From: a bacterium
GTDB taxonomy: Bacteria > Vulcanimicrobiota > Vulcanimicrobiia > Vulcanimicrobiales > Vulcanimicrobiaceae
NCBI GenBank assembly: GCA_021832345.1
Contig: JAKBKY010000003.1
Location: forward strand, 1 to 64,000
Length of the DNA: 64,000 nucleotides
Direction: 5' to 3'
This document shows, piece after piece, positions 27,067 to 36,117 of this stretch; the first letter of the stretch is position 1; every line of letters starts with the position of its first letter. The notes under the pieces were generated by a model. That model was not told the DNA's origin and ran no database searches. It was given only the letters and a program-made list of their open reading frames with translations. A program made the translations under genes and the position numbers.

Positions 27067-28916
27067 TTATGTACCCCGGCGCCAACGTCTTCGAGTCGTA
27101 CGTGATTCGAGGTTAGGATATTCCCGCTCACGCGCTCCAACTCGACGACAGCTTTATTGAGGTCCGTCTGTGCCTGGAGTTCTAGCCCGCGATTCTGTTC
27201 GAGTTGCACCTGGCGCTGCAGAACGAAGTACGTCGTTGCCGCCCCGTTGCGAAAACGCCGCTGTTCGCTCGCCAAGACCTGCGCGGAGGTTTCGCCGGCT
27301 TGACTTGCAGCGGCCAAGCGCGCGAGCGCCGTGCGATAGTCTTGCAGAGCGTTGCGAGCTTGGATCGCGATGCTCTGAATGGTGGTCGCTTCCTGGATCT
27401 GGGCGACGCGTTCGCCTTCCACGGCCTGCTCGAACTCTGCCTTACGCGTCTGATTGCCGAGGGGAATCGCAAACGTGAGCGCTGCGCCATACGTAGGATA
27501 GCGGCCGTTGAAGAGATTGTTCAGCGATTGATTCAGATTGCCGATCAGGTACGGTGGAGGTAACGGCCCGTTGCCTAAGGGAAGGGACGGGATCTGTTGG
27601 TTCGGCGGCAGCAGCCTGGTATTGACTGCAGCGATCAGCTGGTCGATTGCAAGCGTCTGCTGCGCGGAGCTGACCGCAAGCGGATCGTTGTTGGGATTGG
27701 TCAGCGCTCCGGCAAACCCGTTGCTCTGATAGGACAGCGCGAGATCCAAACGGGGTTTTAGTTGATTTCTTGCGTAGGCAAGCTTGAGATCGGCAGCCTT
27801 GCGCGCATCGATGACTTCACGCATCTCGGGGCGATTCTTGAGTGCCTCCATCACCAGCCGTTGTAAGCTTGGAACGTGCGGCAAGCTCAGGACCGGTGAG
27901 GTCGGGACGAGATTCGCGTTCCATATGGCGGCTGACGGATCGGTTACGAGCAGCGCCTTGAAGCTGTTCTGCAAGGCCGCGACACTCTGCAACGCCGAGT
28001 AGACATTCTCTTGAAAGATATGCACTTGCGTACTGGACTCTACCGCAGAGATGGGCGCCGCCACACCGTGTTTGGCCAAGCGAATATTGCTCTGCTGCTG
28101 GGCAATGGCCTGTTTGAGCGCATCTTCTTGAATGGCGACGTTCCGCCAGCCGGAAACGAGATCCCAATACGCATCCTCGACCTGCGCAATCGTCGTCGAT
28201 ACGGCAGTGAGTGTTTGCGCGGTGCTCCTATCCGCTCCGATACGCGCGAGTTCCAGGCCTTGCTTCGCCAGGCTCATCCCGGCGCCGCGCAGGATCGGCT
28301 GCACGAACGACGCGCTCAGGTTCGTGGGGTAGTAGGGGTCAAACGTATTAATGATCGTATTGTCGTCGATCTTGGCTTCGGATAAATTCACGCTGTACTG
28401 CTGACCATTCGGCAGAATCCCCTGGAGGCCACCCGAGACCTTCTGCGTGTTCTGCGAAATGGCGCCAAAGTTCTGGCCGGCGAAGAAGCTGCTGGTCGGC
28501 GGCCGCTGCGAATGGAGGAACGACGGAACGACCTGGAAGCGCACGTTAAATGCTCCCTTTGCAGCGATGATTTGGTAGCCGGCGATGCGACGGTTTGCCT
28601 GAGCGACGGCAAGCTGCCCGTTCTGTGAGAGCGCCATACCGATCGCGTCGGATAACGAGATCCCCACAAACGGGCGTTGCGTGACCCCCACGATGCCGGC
28701 AGCCGGCTGAGGCACCCTTGGTGCGCGATACCCACGCGCGACCGTGGGAACGGCGGGTAGAACCGGCGCTGCGGGCGGCGGCGGTATGGTCGCACCCACG
28801 ACCGGTCGCGGCTGCGACGGGGCGGCGGCGACAGGACCGATCGCAGCGAAAGCGAGCGCAAGAGCGGCCGTCACCGTAGCCGGCCCGATGAGACGAATGC
28901 GAGGATATCGCGGCAT
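27063..28916 (-). CDS. TolC-family outer-membrane efflux protein
   Basis: 617 residues with a signal peptide (TAALALAFAAIGPVAAA). It shows the two repeated outer-membrane-factor modules: first ISLSDAIGMALSQNGQLAVAQANRR (quoted start ISLSDAIGMAL) near residue 85, second LQRLVMEALKNRPEM near residue 355, each followed by long helical coiled-coil regions; SYQSNGFAG and YGAALTFAIPLGN are the beta-strand parts. A Pro-rich linker (residues about 35-75) follows the signal. It forms the outer-membrane channel of the pump whose adaptor is encoded 8 bp upstream. It does not carry an obvious lipobox. Confidence 0.92.
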   Translation of the reverse strand: MPRYPRIRLIGPATVTAALALAFAAIGPVAAAPSQPRPVVGATIPPPPAAPVLPAVPTVARGYRAPRVPQPAAGIVGVTQRPFVGISLSDAIGMALSQNGQLAVAQANRRIAGYQIIAAKGAFNVRFQVVPSFLHSQRPPTSSFFAGQNFGAISQNTQKVSGGLQGILPNGQQYSVNLSEAKIDDNTIINTFDPYYPTNLSASFVQPILRGAGMSLAKQGLELARIGADRSTAQTLTAVSTTIAQVEDAYWDLVSGWRNVAIQEDALKQAIAQQQSNIRLAKHGVAAPISAVESSTQVHIFQENVYSALQSVAALQNSFKALLVTDPSAAIWNANLVPTSPVLSLPHVPSLQRLVMEALKNRPEMREVIDARKAADLKLAYARNQLKPRLDLALSYQSNGFAGALTNPNNDPLAVSSAQQTLAIDQLIAAVNTRLLPPNQQIPSLPLGNGPLPPPYLIGNLNQSLNNLFNGRYPTYGAALTFAIPLGNQTRKAEFEQAVEGERVAQIQEATTIQSIAIQARNALQDYRTALARLAAASQAGETSAQVLASEQRRFRNGAATTYFVLQRQVQLEQNRGLELQAQTDLNKAVVELERVSGNILTSNHVRLEDVGAGVHK

Positions 28917-28924
28917 GATAGGGC

Positions 28925-30181
28925 TCAGCGAACCTTCACGTAAGTCTCGACCGACATCCCCGGACGCATCGGATACTTCTTCGTGTTATAACCGACAATC
29001 GAGATGCGCACCGGAATGCGCTGTGTGACCTTCACGAAGTTTCCGGTTGCGTTCTGCACGGGAATCAATGCATACGTGTTCTGAGAGGCCGGGTTGATCG
29101 AAAGAACTCGCCCGTGAAAAGTCTTGCCCGGGTAGGCATCCACGGTGATATCGGCGGTTTGACCCGGGTGCATATCGCCGACGGCGGTCTCTTTGTAGTT
29201 GGCCGTGATGAAGATCTTCTTTTGCGAGGGAATCAACGTGAGCAACGTGGTTCCCGGGCCCACCACTTGGCCAACCTCAGCGCTGCGCTCGCCGACGTAA
29301 CCGTTGATCGGCGAATAGATCCGCGTATAGTCTAACTGCTGTTTGGCCAACTGCAACGCCGCCTTCGCGGATTCGACTTGACTTGGGGACTTGGATTGTG
29401 CCAAGCGCCCTTGGGCCGTCTGGAGCACGCCCTGCGAGGAGCCTACACCTGCCGTCGCCGCGCCGACGCGCTGGCGCGCGGCGACGAGGTTCGCCTGCGC
29501 CATGGCAAGTTCTTGCCGCGCCGCTCGCGACTGAGCGGCGGCTGCGGCGCTCGCAGCCCGCTGCGCGTCGAGATCCTCGGCCGGCAGATCCCCGGTCGAC
29601 ACAAGCGATGCAACGCGAGCCAAGTTCGCCTGGGCTTTGACCTCGTTCGCCCGGGCGGCCGGCAGTTGTGCGGCGGCGCTGCGTACGGCAGCTTGCGCTG
29701 AGGCGACACCCGCTTGCGCCAGGGAGACTTGAGCCTGGGAGTCCGAGATGCCGGCCCGAGCGCTTGCGACTCCACCGATACCCTGCTGCGTTGTGGTCTG
29801 CTGCGTCGCTAAGGCGAGGTGGTACTGTGCGTCTGCCTGCTTGAGGCGGGAGATCTCGCCGCGATCGTCCAGCACGACTAATAACTGGCCCTTCTTCACC
29901 GGCTCGTTGGCATCGACGAGGATGGCGTTGATCCGCTCGGCGATCTTGCTATTGACCAACACGTCGTTGGCGTCGATACGGGCATCTGTGGTCCCCGCGT
30001 GAACGCGGGCAAAGAGATACCACTTGACCCCATAGAACAGCACGACGAACGCCAGGATAGCTCCAAGGACACTGAAGATGACGCGGCGCCTTGGCCTCGT
30101 TCGCTCAGCCGCTGCATCATCGACATCGTCGATCTGCTCTGAATCCTTCGGCTCCTCTGCGGCTTCGCCGGTCGAGATCAC
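28925..30181 (-). CDS. HlyD/EmrA-type membrane fusion protein
   Basis: 418 residues: a short charged cytoplasmic tail rich in Asp/Glu, one membrane helix (VIFSVLGAILAFVVLFYGV), a biotinyl-lipoyl half-domain (VHAGTTDARIDANDVLV ... VKKGQLLVVLDD), a long Ala/Gln-rich coiled-coil hairpin (about residues 100-270), then the second lipoyl half (YTRIYSPINGYVGE) and beta-barrel (FITANYKETAVGDM). This is the adaptor of EmrAB-type tripartite pumps. GTG at 30179-30181 overlaps the tetR stop by 4 bp. No inner-membrane transporter lies in the operon; an EmrB-like MFS protein is at 42702-44243. Confidence 0.92.
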   Translation of the reverse strand: MISTGEAAEEPKDSEQIDDVDDAAAERTRPRRRVIFSVLGAILAFVVLFYGVKWYLFARVHAGTTDARIDANDVLVNSKIAERINAILVDANEPVKKGQLLVVLDDRGEISRLKQADAQYHLALATQQTTTQQGIGGVASARAGISDSQAQVSLAQAGVASAQAAVRSAAAQLPAARANEVKAQANLARVASLVSTGDLPAEDLDAQRAASAAAAAQSRAARQELAMAQANLVAARQRVGAATAGVGSSQGVLQTAQGRLAQSKSPSQVESAKAALQLAKQQLDYTRIYSPINGYVGERSAEVGQVVGPGTTLLTLIPSQKKIFITANYKETAVGDMHPGQTADITVDAYPGKTFHGRVLSINPASQNTYALIPVQNATGNFVKVTQRIPVRISIVGYNTKKYPMRPGMSVETYVKVR

Positions 30182-30783
30182 TTGTTCGCTACTCCATTCA
30201 GAAACACACTTACCAGGAACCGCAACGCCACCTCCGGTTCGGAGAAGCTCGCGGTCGCGGCAAACTTCTTGCGTCCCAGGACATGAGCGAAGATCATTCC
30301 CATGAAGAACCGCGAGAGGTCTTCGGCGTCGCCTTGCAGATCGCCCGCGGCTACGCGACGCTGCATATACTCGATCACGACGCTCATGATCGCATCCGGC
30401 GACCGCCAGGCTTGCCCGCCGATCGGCTGCCGATCCTGGAAGTCCTCCTCGACCAGAGACCAACAGATGAGATCCCGGAGCGACTCAAGACGCACCATCA
30501 GGAGCGTTCCAATCGCCACGAGATCATCGCGGAGGTCACCCGATAACCGGCCGATGCTGTCCTTGAGCTCCACCACGCCGCAGTAGTGCTGCGCCATGGC
30601 ACTGAGTAGCCCGTCCTTGTGCCCAAAGTGCCGAAAAAGAGTCGCCTCGTTCACCCCGGCGACTTCGGCGATCTCGCGTGTCGTCGCCCCACGTTTCCCC
30701 TTACGGCCGATAACCTCGCGTGCCGCCGCTAGAATGCGATCGCGCGTCTGATCCCGGGTCGAGAGATGCGCTATAGCGATCAT
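30178..30783 (-). CDS. TetR-family transcriptional repressor
   Basis: 201 residues. N-terminal helix-turn-helix: TTREIAEVAGVNEATLFRHF (residues about 33-52) preceded by RDRILAAAREVIGRKG. The C-terminal ligand domain is divergent, as usual. It is co-transcribed with, and 4-bp coupled to, both its neighbours, so it most likely autoregulates this efflux operon through the two palindromes at 31731-31788. Inducer unknown. Confidence 0.92.
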   Translation of the reverse strand: MIAIAHLSTRDQTRDRILAAAREVIGRKGKRGATTREIAEVAGVNEATLFRHFGHKDGLLSAMAQHYCGVVELKDSIGRLSGDLRDDLVAIGTLLMVRLESLRDLICWSLVEEDFQDRQPIGGQAWRSPDAIMSVVIEYMQRRVAAGDLQGDAEDLSRFFMGMIFAHVLGRKKFAATASFSEPEVALRFLVSVFLNGVANK

Positions 30784-31418
30784 GGCTGCGAGAAGACCTT
30801 GCCGCTCACGGCGACGTTGGTATGGTACGTTCCGTAACGCGCTTGCGCCACCGCATGCACGTGCGGGATGGAGATCTCGGCCTGCTGAGTCGAGACGAAG
30901 CTATAGGGCCCCTGCCGGCGATACCACTGGCGCATCACGATCACGCCGCCGTTGGTATAGTGCCATTCCATGCGCACAAGATCGTAGTTGGTAGCGTCCA
31001 CATAGGCAAGCGTGTGATCGAGAACGTCGCTATGAATCTTGTTGGTCAACCGCAGGACGTAGACCGGCCGCCCATCGAGCAACTGAGCACCCGCGACGAC
31101 GATGCGCTGCGTACGTTGCCATTGGGCCGGATCTCCGACATCGTCGAAGAGCTTGCGCAAGCCCTTGGCATATCCGGGCACGCTGTCGAAGACCACTTCA
31201 TACCGGTCGGGCCGCTTAAAATAGGAGGTCCCACGTAGTTGGGGAGAGAGGAAGGGGAAGTTGAGCATGCGGACGTTCACGTGAACACGCGCACGGTAGG
31301 TTGAGACCGACGGGTTGCGCGCAAGCATCCGCGCGACCACGGTATCGGCGCTCGGCAAGCGCGGCACCGATCCAAGCGCGCCGAGCGCTACGACGAGCAA
31401 CAGGGCCAATCGACGCAT
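30780..31418 (-). CDS. LolA-fold exported protein (outer-membrane lipoprotein-sorting-like)
   Basis: 212 residues with a signal peptide (LALLLVVALGALGSV). The mature part shows a LolA/LolB-like pattern: an N-terminal helix (ADTVVARMLARNPSVSTYRA) then antiparallel strands including GTSYFKRPDRYEVVF, YVLRLTNK and DLVRMEWHYTNGG. Related proteins bind lipids or acyl chains in the periplasm. Position between STAS and TetR in an efflux operon suggests it helps handle a hydrophobic or lipid cargo, but this is inference. Its stop overlaps the tetR start by 4 bp. Confidence 0.65.
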   Translation of the reverse strand: MRRLALLLVVALGALGSVPRLPSADTVVARMLARNPSVSTYRARVHVNVRMLNFPFLSPQLRGTSYFKRPDRYEVVFDSVPGYAKGLRKLFDDVGDPAQWQRTQRIVVAGAQLLDGRPVYVLRLTNKIHSDVLDHTLAYVDATNYDLVRMEWHYTNGGVIVMRQWYRRQGPYSFVSTQQAEISIPHVHAVAQARYGTYHTNVAVSGKVFSQP

Positions 31419-31708
31419 TAGGCCGCCTCCTCACAATCGACGATCGGGAAGAGGCGATCGAGGGCTAAGACCCGCAGTTGCTCGCGCAGAGGCGCTTTGG
31501 TCACCGCTAGGCTCAACTCCACGCCAAACTGACGTGCCCGGCGCAGCAGCATGATCAAGCCGCGCACGCCTTCATCGTCGAGCTGGTCGAGGCCGTCTAA
31601 GTCCAGGAGCACGCCTTCGATACCCGCCTCACATGCGGCCAAGAGCGCGGCGTCCAGACGGGCCACCGCAGCCGGCCGGTACTCAAGTTTCAAACTCTGC
31701 GTGGTCAT
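31418..31708 (-). CDS. Small STAS-domain protein
   Basis: 96 residues, a single STAS fold: GVLLDLDGLDQLDDEGVRGLI (central strand and helix; quoted as LDLDGLDQLDDEG) then ELSLAVTKAPLREQLRVL. In anti-anti-sigma factors the loop is DSSG or DSTG with a phosphorylated Ser; here it is D44-D45-E46-G47, with acidic residues in its place. First gene of the operon (1-bp overlap with the LolA-like gene). Besides partner-switching regulation, STAS proteins of Mla-type lipid transport (MlaB) are an alternative, which would fit the LolA-like neighbour. Confidence 0.75.
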   Translation of the reverse strand: MTTQSLKLEYRPAAVARLDAALLAACEAGIEGVLLDLDGLDQLDDEGVRGLIMLLRRARQFGVELSLAVTKAPLREQLRVLALDRLFPIVDCEEAA

Positions 31709-31730
31709 CTTCTGGGATCATCCTTATCTG

Positions 31731-31788
31731 CAAGTGAGTACTTGCACGCAGAGCCTACCACCTTCATTCGATGAATGCAAGTACTTGC
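31731..31788 (-). promoter_or_regulatory. Promoter with two TetR-type operator palindromes ahead of the STAS-LolA-TetR-HlyD-TolC operon
   Basis: Operator 1: perfect palindrome GCAAGTACTTGC at 31777-31788. Operator 2: CAAGTGAGTACTTG at 31731-31744, a near-match with a 2-bp longer centre. Between them, on the minus strand, lies a -35-like TTGCAT (31775-31780), a 17-bp spacer and a -10-like TAGGCT (31752-31757). Operator 1 overlaps the -35 box and operator 2 sits at the expected transcription start. This geometry is classic for repression by the TetR protein of this operon. Confidence 0.7.
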
Positions 31789-31818
31789 TTGCGTCATGCG
31801 CACGCTGCGGCCTCTGCT

Positions 31819-33108
31819 CTAAGGCAGCAACCGCCGAGCGACCTCCGCGCACCGGTGGCGCGCAGCCGCCGCCAGTGGAGAGGGGCCGCCCGCGTAAACG
31901 CGGCGCCCTGCGACAAACGTCCCAAGCACGTGTGCGTCCTGCGCCCGGTAGACAAGAGCGTTGATCGGCGGCGTCCACGGGTCGATGAACGCTGCGTCGA
32001 GTACCACAAAATCCGCCGCGGCTCCCGCCGCCAACTCACCGGCCGCTAGGCCAAGCGCGTCAGCTCCCATCGCCGTGCCGAACGAGAACGCCGCTGCGGC
32101 ATCGAGCGCTGTGCCGTCGCAATGCGCCAGCTTCTGCAACAACGCGGCGGCGCGCATCTCATCGAGCAACGAGGGTTTGACGTTAGCATCCGTCCCAAGG
32201 CCGATGCGCACCCCCTGGGCCAGCAATCCCACCACGTCGCAGGTGCCGTCGCCAAGGTATTGGTTGGTCATCGGATTATGGATGACCCGCGCACCGCAGG
32301 CCCCGAGCAGACGCTTCTCCTGCTCATCAAGGTAGATCGCGTGGATGGCCACCAGCCGCTCGTCAAGGACGCCGAGTTGCTCCAGCAGGCGAATCGGCGT
32401 CGCTCCATACCGCGCGAGGGTCTCTTCGCCTTCGTAAGCGGCCTCGGCAACGTGCATATGCAGAAGGCAATGGTGCTCGCGAGCAAACGCACCCGCCGCA
32501 CGAATCATCTGCGGCGATGCTGCGTGCAGCGAATGGGGCGCGACGCAGATATGAGCGTCCGGATAGCCTTCCATCAACTCCGCGGTGCGCTCGGCGGCCT
32601 GCGAGGTCTCCTCACGGAACGCGGCCGGGGCCTCACCGGCGTCCATCCATGTGCGCGCGAAGACCAGGCGAATGCCGGCATCGGCAGCCGCGCTGATCGC
32701 CGCAACGGCATGAGCATTGCCGGCGCCGTTCAGGTAGAAAAACTCGGCGACCGAGGTGATGCCGGCAGCCAGCATCTCGCAGAACGCCGCCGTAAACACC
32801 CAATAGACGTCCTCCGGAGTCAGCCGCGGGACAACACGGTAGAGCGCTTCGCTGCGCCACTTCGCAAAGGGCCAATCGTCGGCCCACCCGCGAAGGAGAA
32901 TCTGATACGCATGACTGTGGCCGTTCATAAACCCCGGCACGACCAGGCGATCGCTTGGGAAGGAGCGCACCGCTACGTCTGCATGACGGACTCGCAGATC
33001 GGCAAATGCCCCGGCATCGATGATGACGCCGTCGGTGACGACAAAGGCGAAATCCTCGACGGCGCGACCGTGAACGAGCGCGCGCGCGCAGCGGATCAGC
33101 TCACTCAT
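31819..33108 (-). CDS. hutF: Amidohydrolase, probable formimidoylglutamate deiminase (HutF-like)
   Basis: 429 residues of the metal-dependent amidohydrolase superfamily: the metal ligands are visible in NGHSHAYQ (HxH near residue 63), in LLHMHVAEA (His), VAIHAIYLDE (His) and GLGTDANVK (Asp). The segment ITSVAEFFY matches the TSVAEFHY block of HutF. Overlap of 4 bp with hutI and co-linearity with hutHU make formiminoglutamate to N-formylglutamate plus ammonia the likely reaction. No hutG is seen in the window to hydrolyse N-formylglutamate. Other ATZ/TRZ-type deaminases remain possible. Confidence 0.75.
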   Translation of the reverse strand: MSELIRCARALVHGRAVEDFAFVVTDGVIIDAGAFADLRVRHADVAVRSFPSDRLVVPGFMNGHSHAYQILLRGWADDWPFAKWRSEALYRVVPRLTPEDVYWVFTAAFCEMLAAGITSVAEFFYLNGAGNAHAVAAISAAADAGIRLVFARTWMDAGEAPAAFREETSQAAERTAELMEGYPDAHICVAPHSLHAASPQMIRAAGAFAREHHCLLHMHVAEAAYEGEETLARYGATPIRLLEQLGVLDERLVAIHAIYLDEQEKRLLGACGARVIHNPMTNQYLGDGTCDVVGLLAQGVRIGLGTDANVKPSLLDEMRAAALLQKLAHCDGTALDAAAAFSFGTAMGADALGLAAGELAAGAAADFVVLDAAFIDPWTPPINALVYRAQDAHVLGTFVAGRRVYAGGPSPLAAAARHRCAEVARRLLP

Positions 33109-34430
33109 GCGACGTGACGCCCGGCGCGAACGACGACGCTTGCGAGATTCCCACCAAACTGCCAGCCAAACTCCTGTGGTGACTCGATCGCCAAGCAGGC
33201 GAAGTCGGCCGGCCCCCCGAGTCGCAACGACCCGGCATCGGCCCGTAGCGAGCGCGCCGCCGAACGGGTGACCCCATCGAGCGCCTCTGCGGCGCTCAAA
33301 CCAAAGAGCGCACGGCCAAAGAAGGCCACCGTTGCCAGATTAAAGCACGGGGAGGTTCCCGGGTTATAGTCGCTGGCGATGGCCACCCGCCCTCCGCCTT
33401 CGAGAAGAGCGCGCACGGGAGCGCGTCCTGCGAGGTCAAGATACGCGATCGTGGCCGGGCAGGCAACGGTGACGATATCCGCCGCAACGATCGCACGCAC
33501 GTCATCGGGAGCGATGTAGTTGCAGTGATCGACCGCATCGACGCCGACCTGCGCCGCCATCGTTGCAGCCCCGCCGGCGGAGAGCTCGTCGCAATGTACG
33601 CGCAAGCGCAACCCATGCGCGCGCGCTGCTTCCAGATAGCGCCGCGTCTGCGGCGGCGAGAACCATCCCGGCTCGCAAAACGCGTCGGCATAGACCGCGC
33701 CATGCGCACGAGCGGTCGGCAAGCATTGCTCGATGACGTAGTCCATGTACCGAACTTCATCCGCGAACTCCGGAGGAAGTGTGTGTGGCCCGAGAAACGT
33801 AGAGATCAACTGCGGAAGATCCGGCTCGTCGCGGTGCGCCCGGATCACATCCAGCAGCGCATCCTCACCCGGCTTATGCAACGCGTAACCAGTCTTCGTC
33901 TCAAGCGTCGTAGTGCCGTGCTTGAGTATGAGATAGAGCCGCTCTCGCAAGATATCATCCCAGAAGCTCTCCGGCTCAAGCAACGCTGCACGGGTGCGCT
34001 GGATCGTGTGGAGCATCCCCAGCGGCGCAGCGGCGCCGCGAGTCTGTGCCGCAAAATCCGCTTCGCGATCGCCTGCGTAGAGCGGGTGCGCATGAGCGTC
34101 GACCAGCCCGGGAACAACGATCCCATCGAGATCGAGTTCGAGAATCTGCGAGCGCCAATCCGGCATCGTTGACGTCCGCATGCGTCCGGCGATAAGCGCT
34201 TCGCCGAGGCCGGCGGCCCGCATCGCTCGCTCCACCAACGCGTCGAAATCCACAAGCTGGTGTTCCACCTCGCGGCGCGTACCGATAGCAGCGATCCGCC
34301 CACCAAGAGCGAGTAACGCGCCATCCTCGATCATGCCGAGGCGTTCGAAGGTGACATCACACTGCGCAGCGTCGGTATCGCAGGTAATGATTCGAGGAGC
34401 ACGCACCAAGAGCGGGCGCGCCGGATGCAT
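33105..34430 (-). CDS. hutI: Imidazolonepropionase
   Basis: Opens the ring of 4-imidazolone-5-propionate to give formiminoglutamate. About 441 residues of the amidohydrolase superfamily: metal motif VPGLVDAHAHPLYAGDRE, then TTTLETKTGYAL, VHCDELSAGGAA, DHCNYI and ASDYNPGTSP, which are specific HutI blocks. Two starts are possible: ATG at 34428-34430 (used) or TTG at 34452-34454, which has a GAAGGG site six bases upstream and overlaps hutU by 13 bp. Fourth enzyme gene of the hut run. Confidence 0.94.
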   Translation of the reverse strand: MHPARPLLVRAPRIITCDTDAAQCDVTFERLGMIEDGALLALGGRIAAIGTRREVEHQLVDFDALVERAMRAAGLGEALIAGRMRTSTMPDWRSQILELDLDGIVVPGLVDAHAHPLYAGDREADFAAQTRGAAAPLGMLHTIQRTRAALLEPESFWDDILRERLYLILKHGTTTLETKTGYALHKPGEDALLDVIRAHRDEPDLPQLISTFLGPHTLPPEFADEVRYMDYVIEQCLPTARAHGAVYADAFCEPGWFSPPQTRRYLEAARAHGLRLRVHCDELSAGGAATMAAQVGVDAVDHCNYIAPDDVRAIVAADIVTVACPATIAYLDLAGRAPVRALLEGGGRVAIASDYNPGTSPCFNLATVAFFGRALFGLSAAEALDGVTRSAARSLRADAGSLRLGGPADFACLAIESPQEFGWQFGGNLASVVVRAGRHVA

Positions 34431-34441
34431 CGGCGCGTTTC

Positions 34442-36103
34442 TTATAGGCGCCAATCGATGCCCTTCGCATCGGCCGTTGCAATCGCTTCTTCATAACCGG
34501 CGTCGGCATGCCGAACGACCCCCATGCCGCAATCGGTGGTCAGAACGGCTTGGAGACGCTGCTGCGCATCCTCACTGCCGTCGGCAACCACCACCATGCC
34601 GGCATGCAGGCTATAACCGATGCCGACACCGCCGCCGTGGTGGAAACTCACCCAATGCGCACCTGCGGCCGTGTTGAGCAGGGCGTTGAGAATCGGCCAA
34701 TCGGCAATCGCATCGCTCCCGTCGCGCATCGCCTCGGTTTCGCGGTACGGCGAAGCGACGCTGCCCGTATCCAGGTGATCGCGGCCGATGACGATCGGCC
34801 CTTTGAGAGCGCCGCTACGCACCAGTTCGTTAAAACGTAATCCAGCCTTTGCGCGATCCGGGTACCCAAGCCAACAGATTCGTGCAGGCAACCCTTGAAA
34901 GGCCACGCGCTCGCGCGCCAGCGTGATCCAACGCTGCAACGTCTCATCCTCGGGGAAGAGCGCCGACAACTCCCTATCGCAGCGATAGATATCCTCGGGA
35001 TCGCCCGAGAGTGCCGCAAAGCGAAACGGGCCCGAGCCGCGACAGAACATCGGTCGAATAAAGGCCGGAACGAAGCCCGGAAAATCAAAGGCGCGCAACA
35101 CCCCCGCGCGTTGCGCCTGCGCGCGAATGTTGTTGCCGTAGTCGAAGACGATCGACCCGGCATCCAAGAACGCGAGCATCGCTTCAACGTGCTTGCCGAC
35201 ACTGACGAGGCTGCGTCGTTCGTACTCTTGTGGGTCGCGCCGGCGCAGCTCTTCGGCCTGAGCAAGATTGAGCCCGGCCGGCACGTATCCATTGAGCAGG
35301 TCGTGCGCGGAGGTCTGATCGGTGAGGGCATCCGGCCGTAAACCTGCCGCAAAGAGCGCCGGGAACTCCTCGGCGGCGTTGCCTTCGTAGCCGATGGAGA
35401 GGGCCATCCCATCGCGCTTGGCCCGTTCGGCCTGCGCAAGAGCCTCCTGTCGCGAAGCGGCAACTTCATCGAGATAGCGCAACTCGCGGCGACGCTCCAA
35501 ACGCGCGCGATCGACATCCACAACTAAGGCGACTCCACCGTTCATTGTAATAGCCAGCGGCTGCGCGCCGCCCATGCCGCCGATGCCTGCGGTCAAGCAG
35601 AGTCGCCCTCGCAGGCTCCCCGCAAAGTGCCGGCGCGCCAGCTCTGCAAACGTCTCGTAGGTGCCCTGCAGGATGCCCTGCGTGCCGATATAGATCCACG
35701 ATCCGGCGGTCATCTGCCCAAACATCGTGAGCCCCTGCGCCTCCAGCGCGCGGAACGTCTCCCAGTCCGCCCACTTCGGCACCAGATTCGCGTTCGCAAT
35801 CAAAACCCGCGGGGCGCGTTCGTGCGTGCGCCAGACCGCAACCGGTTTGCCGCTCTGCACGATCATCGTTTCGTCATTCTTGAGTCTGCGCAAGGTCCGA
35901 ACGATGGCGTCGAAGGCCTCCCACGAACGCGCCGCGCGACCGCTTCCGCCGTAGACCACCAAATCGTCGGGACGCTCCGCCACCTCGGGGTCGAGGTTGT
36001 TGCAGAGCATGCGCAACGCCGCTTCCTGCGGCCAGCCCAGGCACGAGAGTTCGCTGCCGCGTGCCGCGCGCACGGTCCGAGCTCCGCTCGAAGTCGCACT
36101 CAT
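34442..36103 (-). CDS. hutU: Urocanate hydratase
   Basis: Converts urocanate to imidazolone propionate using tightly bound NAD. 553 residues, the normal size. Family blocks are easy to read: [48 protein letters not shown], the NAD loop [25 protein letters not shown] and [17 protein letters not shown] (shown partly; each well under the whole). ATG at 36101-36103 is selected because AAGGAGGAG lies six bases before it; in-frame ATGs upstream have none. hutH ends 14 bp upstream. Confidence 0.96.
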   Translation of the reverse strand: MSATSSGARTVRAARGSELSCLGWPQEAALRMLCNNLDPEVAERPDDLVVYGGSGRAARSWEAFDAIVRTLRRLKNDETMIVQSGKPVAVWRTHERAPRVLIANANLVPKWADWETFRALEAQGLTMFGQMTAGSWIYIGTQGILQGTYETFAELARRHFAGSLRGRLCLTAGIGGMGGAQPLAITMNGGVALVVDVDRARLERRRELRYLDEVAASRQEALAQAERAKRDGMALSIGYEGNAAEEFPALFAAGLRPDALTDQTSAHDLLNGYVPAGLNLAQAEELRRRDPQEYERRSLVSVGKHVEAMLAFLDAGSIVFDYGNNIRAQAQRAGVLRAFDFPGFVPAFIRPMFCRGSGPFRFAALSGDPEDIYRCDRELSALFPEDETLQRWITLARERVAFQGLPARICWLGYPDRAKAGLRFNELVRSGALKGPIVIGRDHLDTGSVASPYRETEAMRDGSDAIADWPILNALLNTAAGAHWVSFHHGGGVGIGYSLHAGMVVVADGSEDAQQRLQAVLTTDCGMGVVRHADAGYEEAIATADAKGIDWRL

Positions 36104-36117
36104 CAGGTTCTCCTCCT

